DNA of 56,999 nt from Psychrobacter sp. UBA3962 (GCF_002385225.1 NZ_DGDC01000042.1:1-56999); one strand, 5' to 3'. Counted from the stretch's first letter, positions 8,726 to 18,804 are shown. Notes: generated by a model not told the origin, from the letters alone. A program made the numbers and translations.

Positions 8726-10036
8726 TTATAAACTAAAGTTTTCAGAACTGTGTAGCCATAACTTATCTTGGCTTACTTGCTCCCCAGTTTCCATGGTCTT
8801 AATACTGATGCTGCCGTTTTCTATTTCGTCTTGCGCTAAGATAACCGTTATTTTAGCCCCTGACTTATCGGCTTTCTTCATTTGTGCCTTCATGCTGTTG
8901 GCACTAGACATTTTGATACGTAAGTCCTGACGGGCTTCGCGCAAGGACTGGGCGTATAGCAATCCTTCAGCGTATAAGTCAGGATGAACCACCACAAACA
9001 CATCGCAAGATGCAAACTCAGGCATTGGATTAACCGCTTGCACCAATAGCAACAGTCTTTCAAGACCCATGGCAAAGCCTACCGCTGGATCTGACTTGAC
9101 CGCTTTGGCTTTATCTGCCGACTTACCAATAGATTTTAACTGGCCAATTAAACCATCATAACGACCACCGGCACAAACCGTAGCTTGTGAACCCAACTTA
9201 TCGGTCACCCACTCGAAGACCGTTTTGTTATAGTAATCCAAGCCACGTACCAGTTTAGGGTTGACCACGTAATCGATACCGAGCGCTGTTAAGTAGGTTT
9301 TTAATTGCTCAAAATGCGCTTTACTGTCTTCACCCAAGTAGTCGGCCAGCTTAGGGGCATTTTCTAAAATTGCTTGAGTCTCTTTATCTTTACTGTCTAA
9401 GATACGCAGGGGATTGGTAGTTAGACGGCGCTGACTGTCTTCATCTAGTAAGTCTTTTTTATTATTTAAAAACTCAACTAGAGCCGTACGATAAGCCAAA
9501 CGCTCATCCAGCTCACCTAAGCTATTAATTTCTAAAGTTAGCTCATGGTCAATGCCAAGACGCTGCCACATTGTGTGCGTCATCGCAATCAGTTCAGCCT
9601 CCACATCAGCAAGCTCACTACCAAAAGCCTCTACGCCTAGCTGATGGAACTGGCGATAGCGGCCTTTTTGCGGCTGCTCATAACGGAACATAGGTCCTAT
9701 ATACCAAAGCTTAGGGCTATCACCACGCAGTAAATTATGCTCAATAACTGCTCGCACTGCCCCTGCTGTGCCTTCAGGACGAAGGGTAATGGGTGTCGGT
9801 GGGTCAGACTTATCAGTGAAGCTAAACATCTCTTTTTCGACGATATCTGTTGCATCACCGATGGCACGGGCAAATAGCTGAGTTTCTTCGACAATAGGCA
9901 GACGAATTTCATCATAGCCAAATTGATCCAGAACATTCTTTAACAGGCTCTCTAAATAGCGCCATTCACTGCTAGGTTGGCTGCTAGAAGTAGCCACGTG
10001 CAAAATGTCATTAAAACCTTTAATTGACTTAATCAT
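8726..10036 (-). CDS. hisS: Histidyl-tRNA synthetase
   Basis: A 436-residue class II aminoacyl-tRNA synthetase that charges tRNA-His. Motif 2 is visible as MFRYEQPQKGRYRQFHQLG, the histidine-binding signature as LVRGLDYYNKTVFEW, and motif 3 as GFAMGLERLLLL. The last 90 residues form the HisRS anticodon-binding domain. It lies between ispG and yfgM with short gaps, consistent with cotranscription. Confidence 0.97.
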   Translation of the reverse strand: MIKSIKGFNDILHVATSSSQPSSEWRYLESLLKNVLDQFGYDEIRLPIVEETQLFARAIGDATDIVEKEMFSFTDKSDPPTPITLRPEGTAGAVRAVIEHNLLRGDSPKLWYIGPMFRYEQPQKGRYRQFHQLGVEAFGSELADVEAELIAMTHTMWQRLGIDHELTLEINSLGELDERLAYRTALVEFLNNKKDLLDEDSQRRLTTNPLRILDSKDKETQAILENAPKLADYLGEDSKAHFEQLKTYLTALGIDYVVNPKLVRGLDYYNKTVFEWVTDKLGSQATVCAGGRYDGLIGQLKSIGKSADKAKAVKSDPAVGFAMGLERLLLLVQAVNPMPEFASCDVFVVVHPDLYAEGLLYAQSLREARQDLRIKMSSANSMKAQMKKADKSGAKITVILAQDEIENGSISIKTMETGEQVSQDKLWLHSSENFSL

Positions 10037-10113
10037 ACTATTTGCCTAAATACTTTTTATTCAGCTTAATCTATAAGAAGTTGGAGAACTAAGACAGTTG
10101 CTACGTTAACAAC

Positions 10114-11238
10114 CTACTTGCTGCCATCCACACGTAAAATCTCATTGGCCGCTTGTTGCTCTGCTTGAGCCACACGCTCCCTGACCATTTTTTCGATATT
10201 ATCTACCACAGTATTGGTGTCGATTAAGTGGCTCTTCTCACCTTGTAAATACACCAATGAATTAGGAGACGCCCCTACCACACCAATGTCGGCTTCTTTG
10301 GCCTCACCTGGGCCATTCACCTTACATCCAATTACCGAAACATCCATCGGAACTCGCACATCTTCCAAACGCGCTTCTAGCTCATTCATCACTCGAATCA
10401 CATCAAACTCTTGGCGAGAGCAACTCGGACAGGCAATAAAGTTAATGCCATTGGCACGAATACCCAGTGACTTTAAGATATCAAAGCCAATTTTAATCTC
10501 ATCTTCAGGCTCAGCGGCTAATGAGATACGAATGGTATCGCCAATGCCGTCTAATAATAAACCGCCTAAAGCAATGGCAGACTTAACGGTACCGGTACGA
10601 TAAACCCCGGCTTCGGTTACTCCTAAGTGTAGCGGATTATCGATTTGCTGCGACAGCAGGCGGTAAGCATCTAAAGTTAAAAACACATTACTGGCTTTTA
10701 CTGATACTTTGTATTGATCAAAATTCAAGCGGTCTAAAATATCGATATGGCGCATGGCAGATTCCACCATGGCCTCGCCGGTTGGCTCTGTATATTTGCG
10801 CTGAATCTCTTTTTCTAAAGAACCTGCGTTAACCCCAATTCGAATAGGAATATCGTAATCACGGGCACAGGCAACCACTTCTCGAACCTTGGCATCGTTA
10901 CCAATGTTACCGGGGTTAATGCGTAGACAGTCTGCCCCTGCAGCCGCAACCGCTAAGGCAATCTTATAATCAAAATGGACATCTGCAATTAACGGAATAT
11001 TGACTCGTTTTTTGATTTCTGCAAAAGCGGCAACCGTATCCATGGTAGGCGTTGAAATACGCATCATATCAGCGCCAGCTTCCACACAGCGTTGTATCTG
11101 AGCGACCGTAGCCTCCACATCACAGGTATCAGTGTTGGTCATACTTTGGACACTGATTGGAGCATCACCACCGACTGCCACATCACCGACATAGATTTTT
11201 TTGGTTTGACGACGTTTAATTGGAGAGGGAGTAGACAT
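10114..11238 (-). CDS. ispG: (E)-4-hydroxy-3-methylbut-2-enyl-diphosphate synthase
   Basis: A 374-residue enzyme of the MEP isoprenoid pathway, converting MEcPP to HMBPP with a [4Fe-4S] cluster. The N-terminal TIM barrel starts with VGDVAVGGDAPISVQSMTN. The cluster cysteines are in NFIACPSCSRQEFD and VIGCKVNGPGEA near the C-terminus. Length is normal for the bacterial enzyme. It is flanked by rodZ and hisS as in most gammaproteobacteria. Confidence 0.97.
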   Translation of the reverse strand: MSTPSPIKRRQTKKIYVGDVAVGGDAPISVQSMTNTDTCDVEATVAQIQRCVEAGADMMRISTPTMDTVAAFAEIKKRVNIPLIADVHFDYKIALAVAAAGADCLRINPGNIGNDAKVREVVACARDYDIPIRIGVNAGSLEKEIQRKYTEPTGEAMVESAMRHIDILDRLNFDQYKVSVKASNVFLTLDAYRLLSQQIDNPLHLGVTEAGVYRTGTVKSAIALGGLLLDGIGDTIRISLAAEPEDEIKIGFDILKSLGIRANGINFIACPSCSRQEFDVIRVMNELEARLEDVRVPMDVSVIGCKVNGPGEAKEADIGVVGASPNSLVYLQGEKSHLIDTNTVVDNIEKMVRERVAQAEQQAANEILRVDGSK

Positions 11239-11378
11239 AAGACTTCTCAGTTGACTGAAAATTTATAGAATGATTATCTAATCATGTAAGGCTTAGCTAA
11301 CTTGTTAACTCATTAAAATAAGCATAACTAAGCCCATAATTTTGAATGGATAAAGTAGAAAACGAAATCAATTAGCTA

Positions 11379-12233
11379 TTAAGGGGCTAAGCTAAAGTTG
11401 GCCTGGTTATTCTGGGCAAACTCATTTAGCTTAATCGACTCCCCATTAAGATTCAAAGTCACATTAGACACATTGCCAATTTGCACGTTAAATGGCGCTT
11501 TACCAGATAGCTTATAGTTGCCAGCAGCCTGCTCGCCTGTCAATAAGGTTTTACCTGTGGCATCAACCACCGTTAACGGCGTGGTGTCTGTAACGCGAAA
11601 GTCTAAAGTAGCCTCTTGGGCGTTGGCAGCATCAAGATTCAAGGCCGAGCCTGAGCTCTGTAAATCATCACCGCCACTTACCACAGTAGTGGTCACTGCA
11701 GCCCCCGCTGACTGCTCACTGTCAGATAAATCATCTACCACAGCAGTGTCTTGTGTTTCAACCTGTGAGGCATCCTTAGCATTTGAGATAGTACGAATTA
11801 AAAACACCGCCAAAATAATTAGACCAATTAAGCCCAGTACCAAAAGCGGATTAATACGAATAGAGCGACGACCTTCTCGCTGCAAAGTACCCATGGGCTT
11901 TAATGGAGATTCGATATCATCGACACTTTTCTTTTTTAACTCGTCAGGATAATTACGGTTAAAGCTCTCTGAAATCTCATCTGGATCTAGCCCAACATAC
12001 TTAGCATAGTTAATCACGAAACCTCGGGCAAAAGCCGCTTGTGGCAAAGACCTAAAATCCTCTGCTTCAATGGCCTCAAGATGGCGACGTAGGATAAACA
12101 ACTCAGCCGCCACATCGTCTAAAGTTAGATTTTTACTGATACGGGCTTGTTTGAGTCGATTACCAAACGAGCCGAGATTCTGATTTGATGTATCTAAGGT
12201 GGGGGTCAACGGGTCTTTTCTATCGATTTCCAT
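11379..12233 (-). CDS. rodZ: Cytoskeletal protein RodZ-like (HTH, single membrane helix, DUF4115)
   Basis: A 284-residue bitopic protein. Residues 22-95 are a cytoplasmic helix-turn-helix domain (FGNRLKQARISKNLTLDDVA) used to bind MreB rather than DNA. A membrane helix lies near residues 130-147 (LLVLGLIGLIILAVFLI). A linker rich in Ser, Asp and Val leads to a periplasmic DUF4115 domain (residues 205-280). RodZ links MreB filaments to the elongasome and controls rod width. It lies between pilF and ispG, its usual place. Confidence 0.92.
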   Translation of the reverse strand: MEIDRKDPLTPTLDTSNQNLGSFGNRLKQARISKNLTLDDVAAELFILRRHLEAIEAEDFRSLPQAAFARGFVINYAKYVGLDPDEISESFNRNYPDELKKKSVDDIESPLKPMGTLQREGRRSIRINPLLVLGLIGLIILAVFLIRTISNAKDASQVETQDTAVVDDLSDSEQSAGAAVTTTVVSGGDDLQSSGSALNLDAANAQEATLDFRVTDTTPLTVVDATGKTLLTGEQAAGNYKLSGKAPFNVQIGNVSNVTLNLNGESIKLNEFAQNNQANFSLAP

Positions 12234-12370
12234 GATGCCTCTGGGTTACGAATCCAAATTTTTAGCTTTTTGGCTTCTTCACTATGCGGTAAGTCAGCTA
12301 AAGCTGTCGCGAATTATGTCTATGCATGAATAACTTAATTTATGCTTAATTATATTATATTTAGGTCAAG

Positions 12371-13153
12371 CTAAAGACTCAACTTAGCCCCTTGTTGCTG
12401 TATTCTAGGATGGATTATGTCCTGCTCTGCTACTAGAGCCAACATCTCAGCATATAGAATTTTAGCTTGTTGCCATTGATTGCTCAAAATCAATAAATCT
12501 ACTAGCTCTAAGTGCGCCAAGAAATTATTACGATCTCGCTCTAAGATTCTAACAAAAGTGTCAGTAGCAAGCTCATAATTATCCACCTTCAAAGCGGTAA
12601 CGCCTAAGTTTTCTAAGGCTTTTATCCGGCCTTCATAGCCTAAAGCGGCTCCAGCTATTTCAAATTGAATCAGGGCTTCCTCATATCGGCCCAACTGCGC
12701 CAGATAAACCCCGTAATTATTGCGCGCTTTCATCAACTGTGGCTGCAATATTAAAGCTTTTTGAAAGTAGCTTTCCGCCTTAGTGATATTTAAGGGGCTG
12801 CCTTCCGTTTGCAGCAAAATTCCCATCATATCATAAGCAGGGGCATAAGTTTCATTGGCCGCTAACGCTCTTTCTAGCTGGCGCTTGGCATTATCTAACT
12901 GATTATGCTGTAAATATTGAGCCGCCATTTGAGTTCTAATATAGGCAATCTCATTGGCTTGTCCACTAGAATATAAGGGACTGGCCGCATGCTGCGCATC
13001 TGGATAGGTCACCGACTGACAACCTAGCATAAATCCTGTGGTCGCCATCACTATAGCAAGACGCTTGTAAGTACTAGCCAAGCCAAAACTTCGGGATAAT
13101 GTCAGCCAACTTATACGCTCAGTAGTCAAATAGTTCTGAGCAATGCTTGTCAT
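12371..13153 (-). CDS. pilF: Type IV pilus assembly lipoprotein PilF/PilW
   Basis: A 260-residue protein with a long signal sequence and a lipobox ending FMLGC (Cys about residue 45), then TPR repeats (YLQHNQLDNAKRQLERAL, ESYFQKALILQPQLMKAR, GRYEEALIQFEIA). PilF is the pilotin that delivers the PilQ secretin to the outer membrane. ATG 13153 has AGGG upstream; a later ATG just before the lipobox has no ribosome binding site and would leave too short a signal peptide, so I kept the first. Confidence 0.9.
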   Translation of the reverse strand: MTSIAQNYLTTERISWLTLSRSFGLASTYKRLAIVMATTGFMLGCQSVTYPDAQHAASPLYSSGQANEIAYIRTQMAAQYLQHNQLDNAKRQLERALAANETYAPAYDMMGILLQTEGSPLNITKAESYFQKALILQPQLMKARNNYGVYLAQLGRYEEALIQFEIAGAALGYEGRIKALENLGVTALKVDNYELATDTFVRILERDRNNFLAHLELVDLLILSNQWQQAKILYAEMLALVAEQDIIHPRIQQQGAKLSL

Positions 13154-13293
13154 TTTTATCCCTAAATAGATTTTGTTTGGCTAAATATAGCACCACCTGC
13201 AGGGTATTGTAACGGCCTAACCCAGTTTGTGCACCTAAAACCTCTAAATTTTTTGTCCTAAGCTATCCTCTATTGCTAGCAACAATAGCAATT

Positions 13294-14505
13294 CTAATTT
13301 GATTCTTGCTCAGCCTGACGAGACTTAATACTTTGTTGCCACTTAGCAGAGCGGCGGGTTCTATCTGCTACCTGTCCTACTAACTGACCACAAGCAGCAT
13401 CGATATCATCGCCACGGGTTTGACGAATGGTACAAACAAAGCCGGCATTATTTAGAATATTGCTAAAGGCATGGATACGGTTATTACTCGAGCGATCATA
13501 AGGCGCATGCGGAAACGGGTTAAACGGAATTAAATTAATCTTGCTAGGCAACCCTTCGAGCAATGCTACCAACTGATGAGCATGCTCGTCACTGTCATTG
13601 ACCCCTGCCAGCATCACATACTCAATGGTAACGTGCTTTTTATGACGAGGGTTATTGTCATGAACATAAGCTTTGGCTGCAGCAATCAGTTCACTCAACG
13701 GATATTTTTTATTAATAGGCACCAACTCATTACGCAGCTCATCATTGGGCGCATGTAATGAAATGGCTAAGGCCACATCTATGTCTTTATACAAGTCATA
13801 CATTCTTGGCACAACGCCAGAGGTAGATAGAGTCACTCGACGTTTAGACAGTCCATAAGCATGGTCAGACAGCATAAGGCTCATCGCAGACACTACTGGC
13901 TTATAGTTTAGTAATGGTTCACCCATCCCCATCATCACTACGTTTGTGACATTATTTTGCCACTCCGAGCTGTCCACGCCCTCCATATACGAGGCATTGG
14001 CCACCCATAGTTGCCCGATAATTTCAGCAGGGGTTAAATCTCGCTCAAAGCCTTGCTTACCGGTACTACAGAAACTACAGTCCAAAGCGCAGCCCACTTG
14101 AGACGAGATACATAAAGTTTTACGGCCATTAACCTTACTGTCGTCAGCAGGAATTAATACTGTTTCTACCAAAGAGCCGCCGGCAACTTTAAATACCCAC
14201 TTGCGAGTCCCATCTTCACTAAACTCTTTGTGCACCACTTCTGGCGCCTCAACACAAGCCTGCTCACTCAACTTCTCACGTAGACCCTTAGATAAGTTGG
14301 TCATTTGTTCAAAGTCGGTTACCCCATGCTGATAGATCCATTTCATCACCTGAGTGGCTCGAAACGGCTTCTCCCCTATCTGCTTGAAGTACTCCCCTAA
14401 CTGCTCCTGACTCATACCAAGGATATTGGTTTTAGTCTGAGTTTCTTGGTTGGGATTGAATGTGGCTGGCATGCTGTCAGCAGGCTGCATTGGAATTTTG
14501 GTCAT
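13294..14505 (-). CDS. rlmN: Dual-specificity 23S rRNA/tRNA adenine C2-methyltransferase
   Basis: A 403-residue radical SAM enzyme. The [4Fe-4S] motif CALDCSFCSTGKQGF is near residue 135, the SAM-contact GEPLLN near residue 195, and the catalytic Cys in FVCTIRQTRGDDIDAACGQL near the C-terminus. RlmN methylates A2503 in 23S rRNA and A37 in some tRNAs. An extra N-terminal stretch of about 27 residues precedes the usual start. It lies between ndk and pilF, as is typical. Confidence 0.95.
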   Translation of the reverse strand: MTKIPMQPADSMPATFNPNQETQTKTNILGMSQEQLGEYFKQIGEKPFRATQVMKWIYQHGVTDFEQMTNLSKGLREKLSEQACVEAPEVVHKEFSEDGTRKWVFKVAGGSLVETVLIPADDSKVNGRKTLCISSQVGCALDCSFCSTGKQGFERDLTPAEIIGQLWVANASYMEGVDSSEWQNNVTNVVMMGMGEPLLNYKPVVSAMSLMLSDHAYGLSKRRVTLSTSGVVPRMYDLYKDIDVALAISLHAPNDELRNELVPINKKYPLSELIAAAKAYVHDNNPRHKKHVTIEYVMLAGVNDSDEHAHQLVALLEGLPSKINLIPFNPFPHAPYDRSSNNRIHAFSNILNNAGFVCTIRQTRGDDIDAACGQLVGQVADRTRRSAKWQQSIKSRQAEQESN

Positions 14506-14854
14506 GAGGACTAACTACCCTAATAGGATATGTGGGTTTGATAGATACGATCACAGTAGAGCGTAAAGATAGCTTTTTTAATTATTGAAGCTAAAGGCAT
14601 ATAAAGCTAAGCAGTTTGATGTATAAATATAAAATAGTTATCTATAAAAAAACTGCTTAATAGTATGTGGCTATTATAACTGATATTTTCAACTCAAATG
14701 AGTTTTGTCAGTGTCAGCATCTTAACAAGCCTTTAAAAGCTTGGCTGTGAATTTATAATGAAAAACGGCTAAGCCTCAGGCCTAGCCGTTTAGTTTATAG
14801 CCCTGGTTTTTATTTATCTAAAACTGGCTAAAACTTAAACTCTAAAAGCTTAAA
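14506..14854. other. Gap between ndk and rlmN with inverted repeat
   Basis: A 349-bp AT-rich gap. TAAGCAGTTT (14608-14617) and AAACTGCTTA (14650-14659) are perfect 10-bp inverted repeats separated by about 32 bases of AT-rich DNA. CAAGC/GCTTG at 14729-14745 is a second small hairpin. The ndk terminator is listed separately. I see no open reading frame with a ribosome binding site. Confidence 0.5.
14762..14795 (-). terminator. ndk Rho-independent terminator
   Basis: On the minus strand AACGGCTAGGCC and GGCTTAGCCGTT pair, followed by a T run. It lies about 60 bases after the ndk stop codon. Confidence 0.85.
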
Positions 14855-15286
14855 TTAACGAGTACGGTCTAATACTTCGTCTTCGTTAAAGAAATAAGCG
14901 ATTTCACGTTTTGCTGATTCAGCTGAGTCTGAACCGTGTACTGCGTTTTCATCAATGCTTGAAGCGAAGTCTTTACGGATAGTACCTTCTTCAGCTTCAG
15001 CTGGGTTAGTAGCGCCCATGATTTCACGGTGCTTAGCAATAGCGTTTTCGCCTTCTAGTACTGATACCACTACAGGACCTGAAGTCATGAATGAGACTAA
15101 GTCATTGTAGAAAGGACGCTCTTTATGCTCAGCGTAGAATCCACCTGCTTTTTCATCATTAAGATGAAGCATCTTAGCACCAACAATTTTCAGACCTGCT
15201 TCTTCAAAACGGCTGTAGATAGCGCCAATGTGGTTGCCGCCTACTGCGTCAGGCTTGATGATAGATAAAGTACGTTCGATAGCCAT
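14855..15286 (-). CDS. ndk: Nucleoside diphosphate kinase
   Basis: A 143-residue enzyme from ATG 15286 (MAIERTLSIIKPDAV), preceded by GAGGAGCTTAAC; the open frame extends seven codons further upstream but that start is not supported. It balances NTP and dNTP pools by phosphate transfer through the active-site His in NAVHGSDSAESAKREI. The length matches other bacterial Ndk proteins. A terminator follows, so ndk is probably transcribed separately from rlmN. Confidence 0.97.
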   Translation of the reverse strand: MAIERTLSIIKPDAVGGNHIGAIYSRFEEAGLKIVGAKMLHLNDEKAGGFYAEHKERPFYNDLVSFMTSGPVVVSVLEGENAIAKHREIMGATNPAEAEEGTIRKDFASSIDENAVHGSDSAESAKREIAYFFNEDEVLDRTR

Positions 15287-16100
15287 GTTAAGCTCCTCAA
15301 GGTTCATTAATAAAGTAAAGATATATTTTTATAGGGTATGAAGACCCGCTTTCTAAATTAAGAGGCTGCCTTCAAACTGCGCTTATTATAACCACTCGTC
15401 CGCTAAATAACAGAAAAAATCGAAATCTATCGCAAAATAGCAACATTCTGATACCAACTCTTAAGTATTGCTGAGAGTTAGAGGTCACATATCATTAAAT
15501 TAAGTAGCTAAAGTTCAGATTAAAACTGCACTCTGTACCGCTACTGTCTATGTGTTATAAATCTGTTATAACTTACCAATAATAACGGCCAAATATTAGG
15601 TTAAAAGTTAAATATTGGCTATAATAGAGAGAAATATTCAGCATTTTTTAACTAATTTATATTCATCTTTAACCCCAGACTGTTAGCGGTTACCAATACC
15701 CTTTGGCAACCGTTTTTGTTTTTATAGGCAATAAGGGGTTTCGCCCAAAAAGTCAGATGACTTTCTGGATTCATTTAAGGTGACTTACTGGCTGGCTATA
15801 ACCGCAGTTGATGGCTTGTCTATCTCTATAACTTATAACTAACTGTAAACAACTGAGCAATCCTCTTCCTTTTTATAATAATTAAATAAAATTTAGGCAT
15901 GCAGATAACGTCTGTTTGCTCCAATTGCTATTTTTACATTTTAAGTTCGACAAGCTGATACAAAGTTAAAAATGCTCGTTATCAAAAAACAGATTATTGG
16001 TTGTCTTTAAGAATTAGTTGTATTCAAGAACTGGTTGTATTTAATAAATCTTTTCATTTAACAAATAGTTGCACTTAACAAAAGTGACAAAGGATTTTTC
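15287..16100. other. Long non-coding gap upstream of ndk
   Basis: About 810 bp without a convincing coding frame. It contains the ndk promoter region (minus), an isolated terminator hairpin with a possible promoter upstream (listed as a small RNA candidate), and an AT-rich leader of about 380 bp before the plus-strand FMN protein gene. No tRNA or known riboswitch was recognised. Confidence 0.5.
15632..15722 (+). ncRNA. Candidate small RNA with own promoter and terminator
   Basis: TTAGGT (15596-15601), an 18-bp spacer and TATAAT (15620-15625) could start a transcript near 15632. It would end at a hairpin made of CGGTTACCA (15687-15695) and TGGCAACCG (15704-15712), one mismatch, followed by TTTTTGTTTTT. 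No coding frame with a ribosome binding site lies between. Family unknown; this is an inference from promoter plus orphan terminator. Confidence 0.35.
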
Positions 16101-17846
16101 ATGTCAAAATCACGAACTGCTATTCCTGCTAAAGCAGAAAGTACCGATCGTAATGAACGTCAATACCAAGTGGGTGTGGTGAAACGCTATGGTCTATTTT
16201 TTGCTATGGTGCTCCTGACCTTGATTGCCCTGTTACTACAAACCTGGTGGTTGGCCTTAATTTCAGGCGCCTTGGTGGCGGTAGGTATTTATGACTTATT
16301 GCAATCTAAGCATTCTGTGCTTTATAACTATCCTATTGCCGGTCACATTCGTTATTTTTTAGAAAGTTATCGCCCAGAAATCCGCCAGTACTTTATCGAA
16401 AATGATAAAGAAGAAGTGCCTTTCTCACGCCAGCAACGCGCTTTGGTCTATCAACGGGCAAAAAATGTCAGTGATACCAATGCTTTTGGTACCCTAGATG
16501 ACTTATATGCCAAAGATAAAGAGTGGTTTTTGCAATCACAAACCAGCCATCCGTTAGATGTGGATGACTTCCGCATTATTGTGGGTAATGAGCGCTGTCA
16601 GCAGCCCTACTCTATGTCTGTGTTTAACATCTCAGCCATGAGCTTTGGTAGCTTATCAGGTCGAGCGATTATGGCCCTTAACCAAGGCGCCAAAATGGGT
16701 GGCTTCGCTCATGACACCGGTGAAGGGGCGATTAGTCCCTACCACCGTAAATATGGTGGTGATCTCATTTGGCAGTTAGGTACGGGCTACTTTGGCTGCC
16801 GTGATGAGCACGGTAACTTTGACCCTGAATTATTTGCCCAAAATGCCAATGACGATCAGGTAAAAATGATCGAAATCAAACTGTCTCAAGGGGCGAAGCC
16901 TGGTAAAGGTGGGGTGTTGCCTGCTGAAAAAATCACCAAAGAAATCGCCCTAACCCGCCGTATTCCAATGGCGGAAGACTGCATTTCACCTTCTACTCAC
17001 TCGGCATTTGATACCCCTCGTGAGTTGGTGCACTTCTGGCAACAGCTTCGTGAATTATCAGGGGGCAAGCCGGTGGGCATTAAGCTGTGTATCGGTCAGC
17101 CTTGGCAATTTATGGCCATCGTAAAAGCCATGATTGAAGAGGATAACTATCCAGACTTCATCGTTGTCGATGGTGCTGAAGGTGGTACCGGTGCTGCCCC
17201 TGTAGAATTTATGGACAGCTTTGGAATGCCGCTCATTGATGGCTTCTTATTTGTGCATAACACTCTAGTGGGCGCAGGCATTCGTGATAAAGTAAAAATC
17301 GGTGTCAGTGGCAAAATTGTCTCAGCTTTTGATATCGCTAAAATGTTAGCACTTGGCGCTGACTGGTGTAACTCAGCGCGTGGCTTCATGTTTGCTGTGG
17401 GCTGTATCCAATCTCGCTCTTGTCATACCAACACTTGTCCTACCGGTGTGGCAACGCAAGACCCTTATCGTGAAAAAGCACTGGATGTTCCAAGTAAATC
17501 GGAACGTGTGGCAAGCTTCCATAAAAATACGCTAAAATCTTTGGCAAACTTCGTAGGCGCAGTGGGTCTGTCTCATCCTTACGACTTGCACCCTTATCAC
17601 GTGGCAAGGCGTATGAGTGATGGCTCAATCAAACTGCTATCAAGATGTTTTTACTTTATAGATGAAGGCGCATTGTTGACGATGGATGCCCGTTCAGACA
17701 TCTATAACCAAATGTGGGTTATGGCAGATCCTGATAGCTTCAAAGCCGATAACGAAGCTTATGTCGCCTATAACGAGGACTCTCGTGACACCAAAAAAGT
17801 GACTAAGTCTGCGTCTACTCACTTAGAATTCCCTACAGACATATAA
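16101..17846 (+). CDS. FMN-binding glutamate synthase family protein, membrane-anchored
   Basis: A 581-residue protein with two N-terminal hydrophobic helices (about residues 30-65) and a glutamate-synthase-like FMN barrel. FMN and substrate signatures are MSFGSLSGRAI, KPGKGGVLPAEKI, GAEGGTGAAP and GKIVSAFDIAKMLALGAD. The three cysteines in GCIQSRSCHTNTCPTG are spaced as in the [3Fe-4S] loop of glutamate synthase. It lacks the glutaminase domain, so it is not a complete GltB. Members of this stand-alone family are predicted oxidoreductases without an agreed substrate. The downstream lipoprotein gene starts 34 bases later. Confidence 0.9.
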   Translation: MSKSRTAIPAKAESTDRNERQYQVGVVKRYGLFFAMVLLTLIALLLQTWWLALISGALVAVGIYDLLQSKHSVLYNYPIAGHIRYFLESYRPEIRQYFIENDKEEVPFSRQQRALVYQRAKNVSDTNAFGTLDDLYAKDKEWFLQSQTSHPLDVDDFRIIVGNERCQQPYSMSVFNISAMSFGSLSGRAIMALNQGAKMGGFAHDTGEGAISPYHRKYGGDLIWQLGTGYFGCRDEHGNFDPELFAQNANDDQVKMIEIKLSQGAKPGKGGVLPAEKITKEIALTRRIPMAEDCISPSTHSAFDTPRELVHFWQQLRELSGGKPVGIKLCIGQPWQFMAIVKAMIEEDNYPDFIVVDGAEGGTGAAPVEFMDSFGMPLIDGFLFVHNTLVGAGIRDKVKIGVSGKIVSAFDIAKMLALGADWCNSARGFMFAVGCIQSRSCHTNTCPTGVATQDPYREKALDVPSKSERVASFHKNTLKSLANFVGAVGLSHPYDLHPYHVARRMSDGSIKLLSRCFYFIDEGALLTMDARSDIYNQMWVMADPDSFKADNEAYVAYNEDSRDTKKVTKSASTHLEFPTDI

Positions 17847-17880
17847 CCCCACAGACACGCAATATGGTTAAGGCCCCTAT

Positions 17881-18804
17881 ATGATGAACTCCCTCTCTCG
17901 CTTTAAGCCAAAAAACTACTGGTCTATTCTTGTCATCAGCTTAGGGGCCTCTTTATTTTTGTCGGGCTGTAAAAACGGAGAGCTTGATGCTTTAATAGAG
18001 TCTGTAAAAGAGGCGACCCCTGAACAGCAACAGTTTTGTGAATCTAAGGCCGCCCCTTTTGCTCATGCTGTGTGTCAAGTTTCACAAAATGAGCTGCTTG
18101 AAGCCAACTCTGCTTTGTCTCTGCATTTATTTTGGAAGTCCGGTCAATGGCAAGCGGCACAAGAAGATGACCGTGCTCGCCTAGCCGATCAAGATCAAAC
18201 CATCCAGCCCTTATATAAATTCAATAACTTGCTTGCTGATTTGCCAAAAAGTAGCGAGTTAAAGTTTGCTACGAACGCAGGCATGTACAACGCTGAATTT
18301 GCTCCCATCGGCTTTACGGTCCTTCAGGGCCGGCAGATTTTATCGCTGAATCTAAACGAGGGAGCGGGCAACTTTCATATGATGCCCAACGGGGTGCTGT
18401 GGTGGGACCAAAAAAATCGAGTTAGCATCACCGAAAGCCATAAATTCAATGAAATGCTACAAAGCGGGGTGGCCAAACCTTGGTACGCTACCCAGTCAGG
18501 GCCGATGTTGGTTATCGAGGGTAAGCTACATCCCAAGTTTAATCCTGCCAGCACCTCACAAAAAATTCGTAATGGTGTGGGCGTCTGTGAAGATGGCAAC
18601 ATAAAGTTTGTCACCAGTAATGAACCGGTTACTTTTTATCAATTTGCCAGCTTATTTAAAGAGGATTTAAACTGTGCCAACGCCCTGTTTTTAGATGGCG
18701 GTATAGCCTCGGCATTATACGCCCCAGACATTGCCCATCAGGACAATAAAAATATGGGGGTCATGGTAGGCCTAATCGAAGATCATAGCAGTAATAAGCA
18801 ATAG
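17881..18804 (+). CDS. Phosphodiester glycosidase (NAGPA-type) domain lipoprotein
   Basis: A 307-residue predicted lipoprotein: signal peptide with lipobox LFLSGC (Cys about residue 30). The body matches the phosphodiester glycosidase / DUF2233 family: FATNAGMYNAEFAPIG, GNFHMMPNGVLWWD, TQSGPMLVIEGKLHP, RNGVGVCEDGNIKFV and FLDGGIASALYAP. Characterised relatives hydrolyse N-acetylglucosamine-1-phosphodiester bonds; the substrate here is unknown but a periplasmic glycan phosphodiester is plausible. It may be cotranscribed with the upstream FMN protein. Confidence 0.85.
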   Translation: MMNSLSRFKPKNYWSILVISLGASLFLSGCKNGELDALIESVKEATPEQQQFCESKAAPFAHAVCQVSQNELLEANSALSLHLFWKSGQWQAAQEDDRARLADQDQTIQPLYKFNNLLADLPKSSELKFATNAGMYNAEFAPIGFTVLQGRQILSLNLNEGAGNFHMMPNGVLWWDQKNRVSITESHKFNEMLQSGVAKPWYATQSGPMLVIEGKLHPKFNPASTSQKIRNGVGVCEDGNIKFVTSNEPVTFYQFASLFKEDLNCANALFLDGGIASALYAPDIAHQDNKNMGVMVGLIEDHSSNKQ

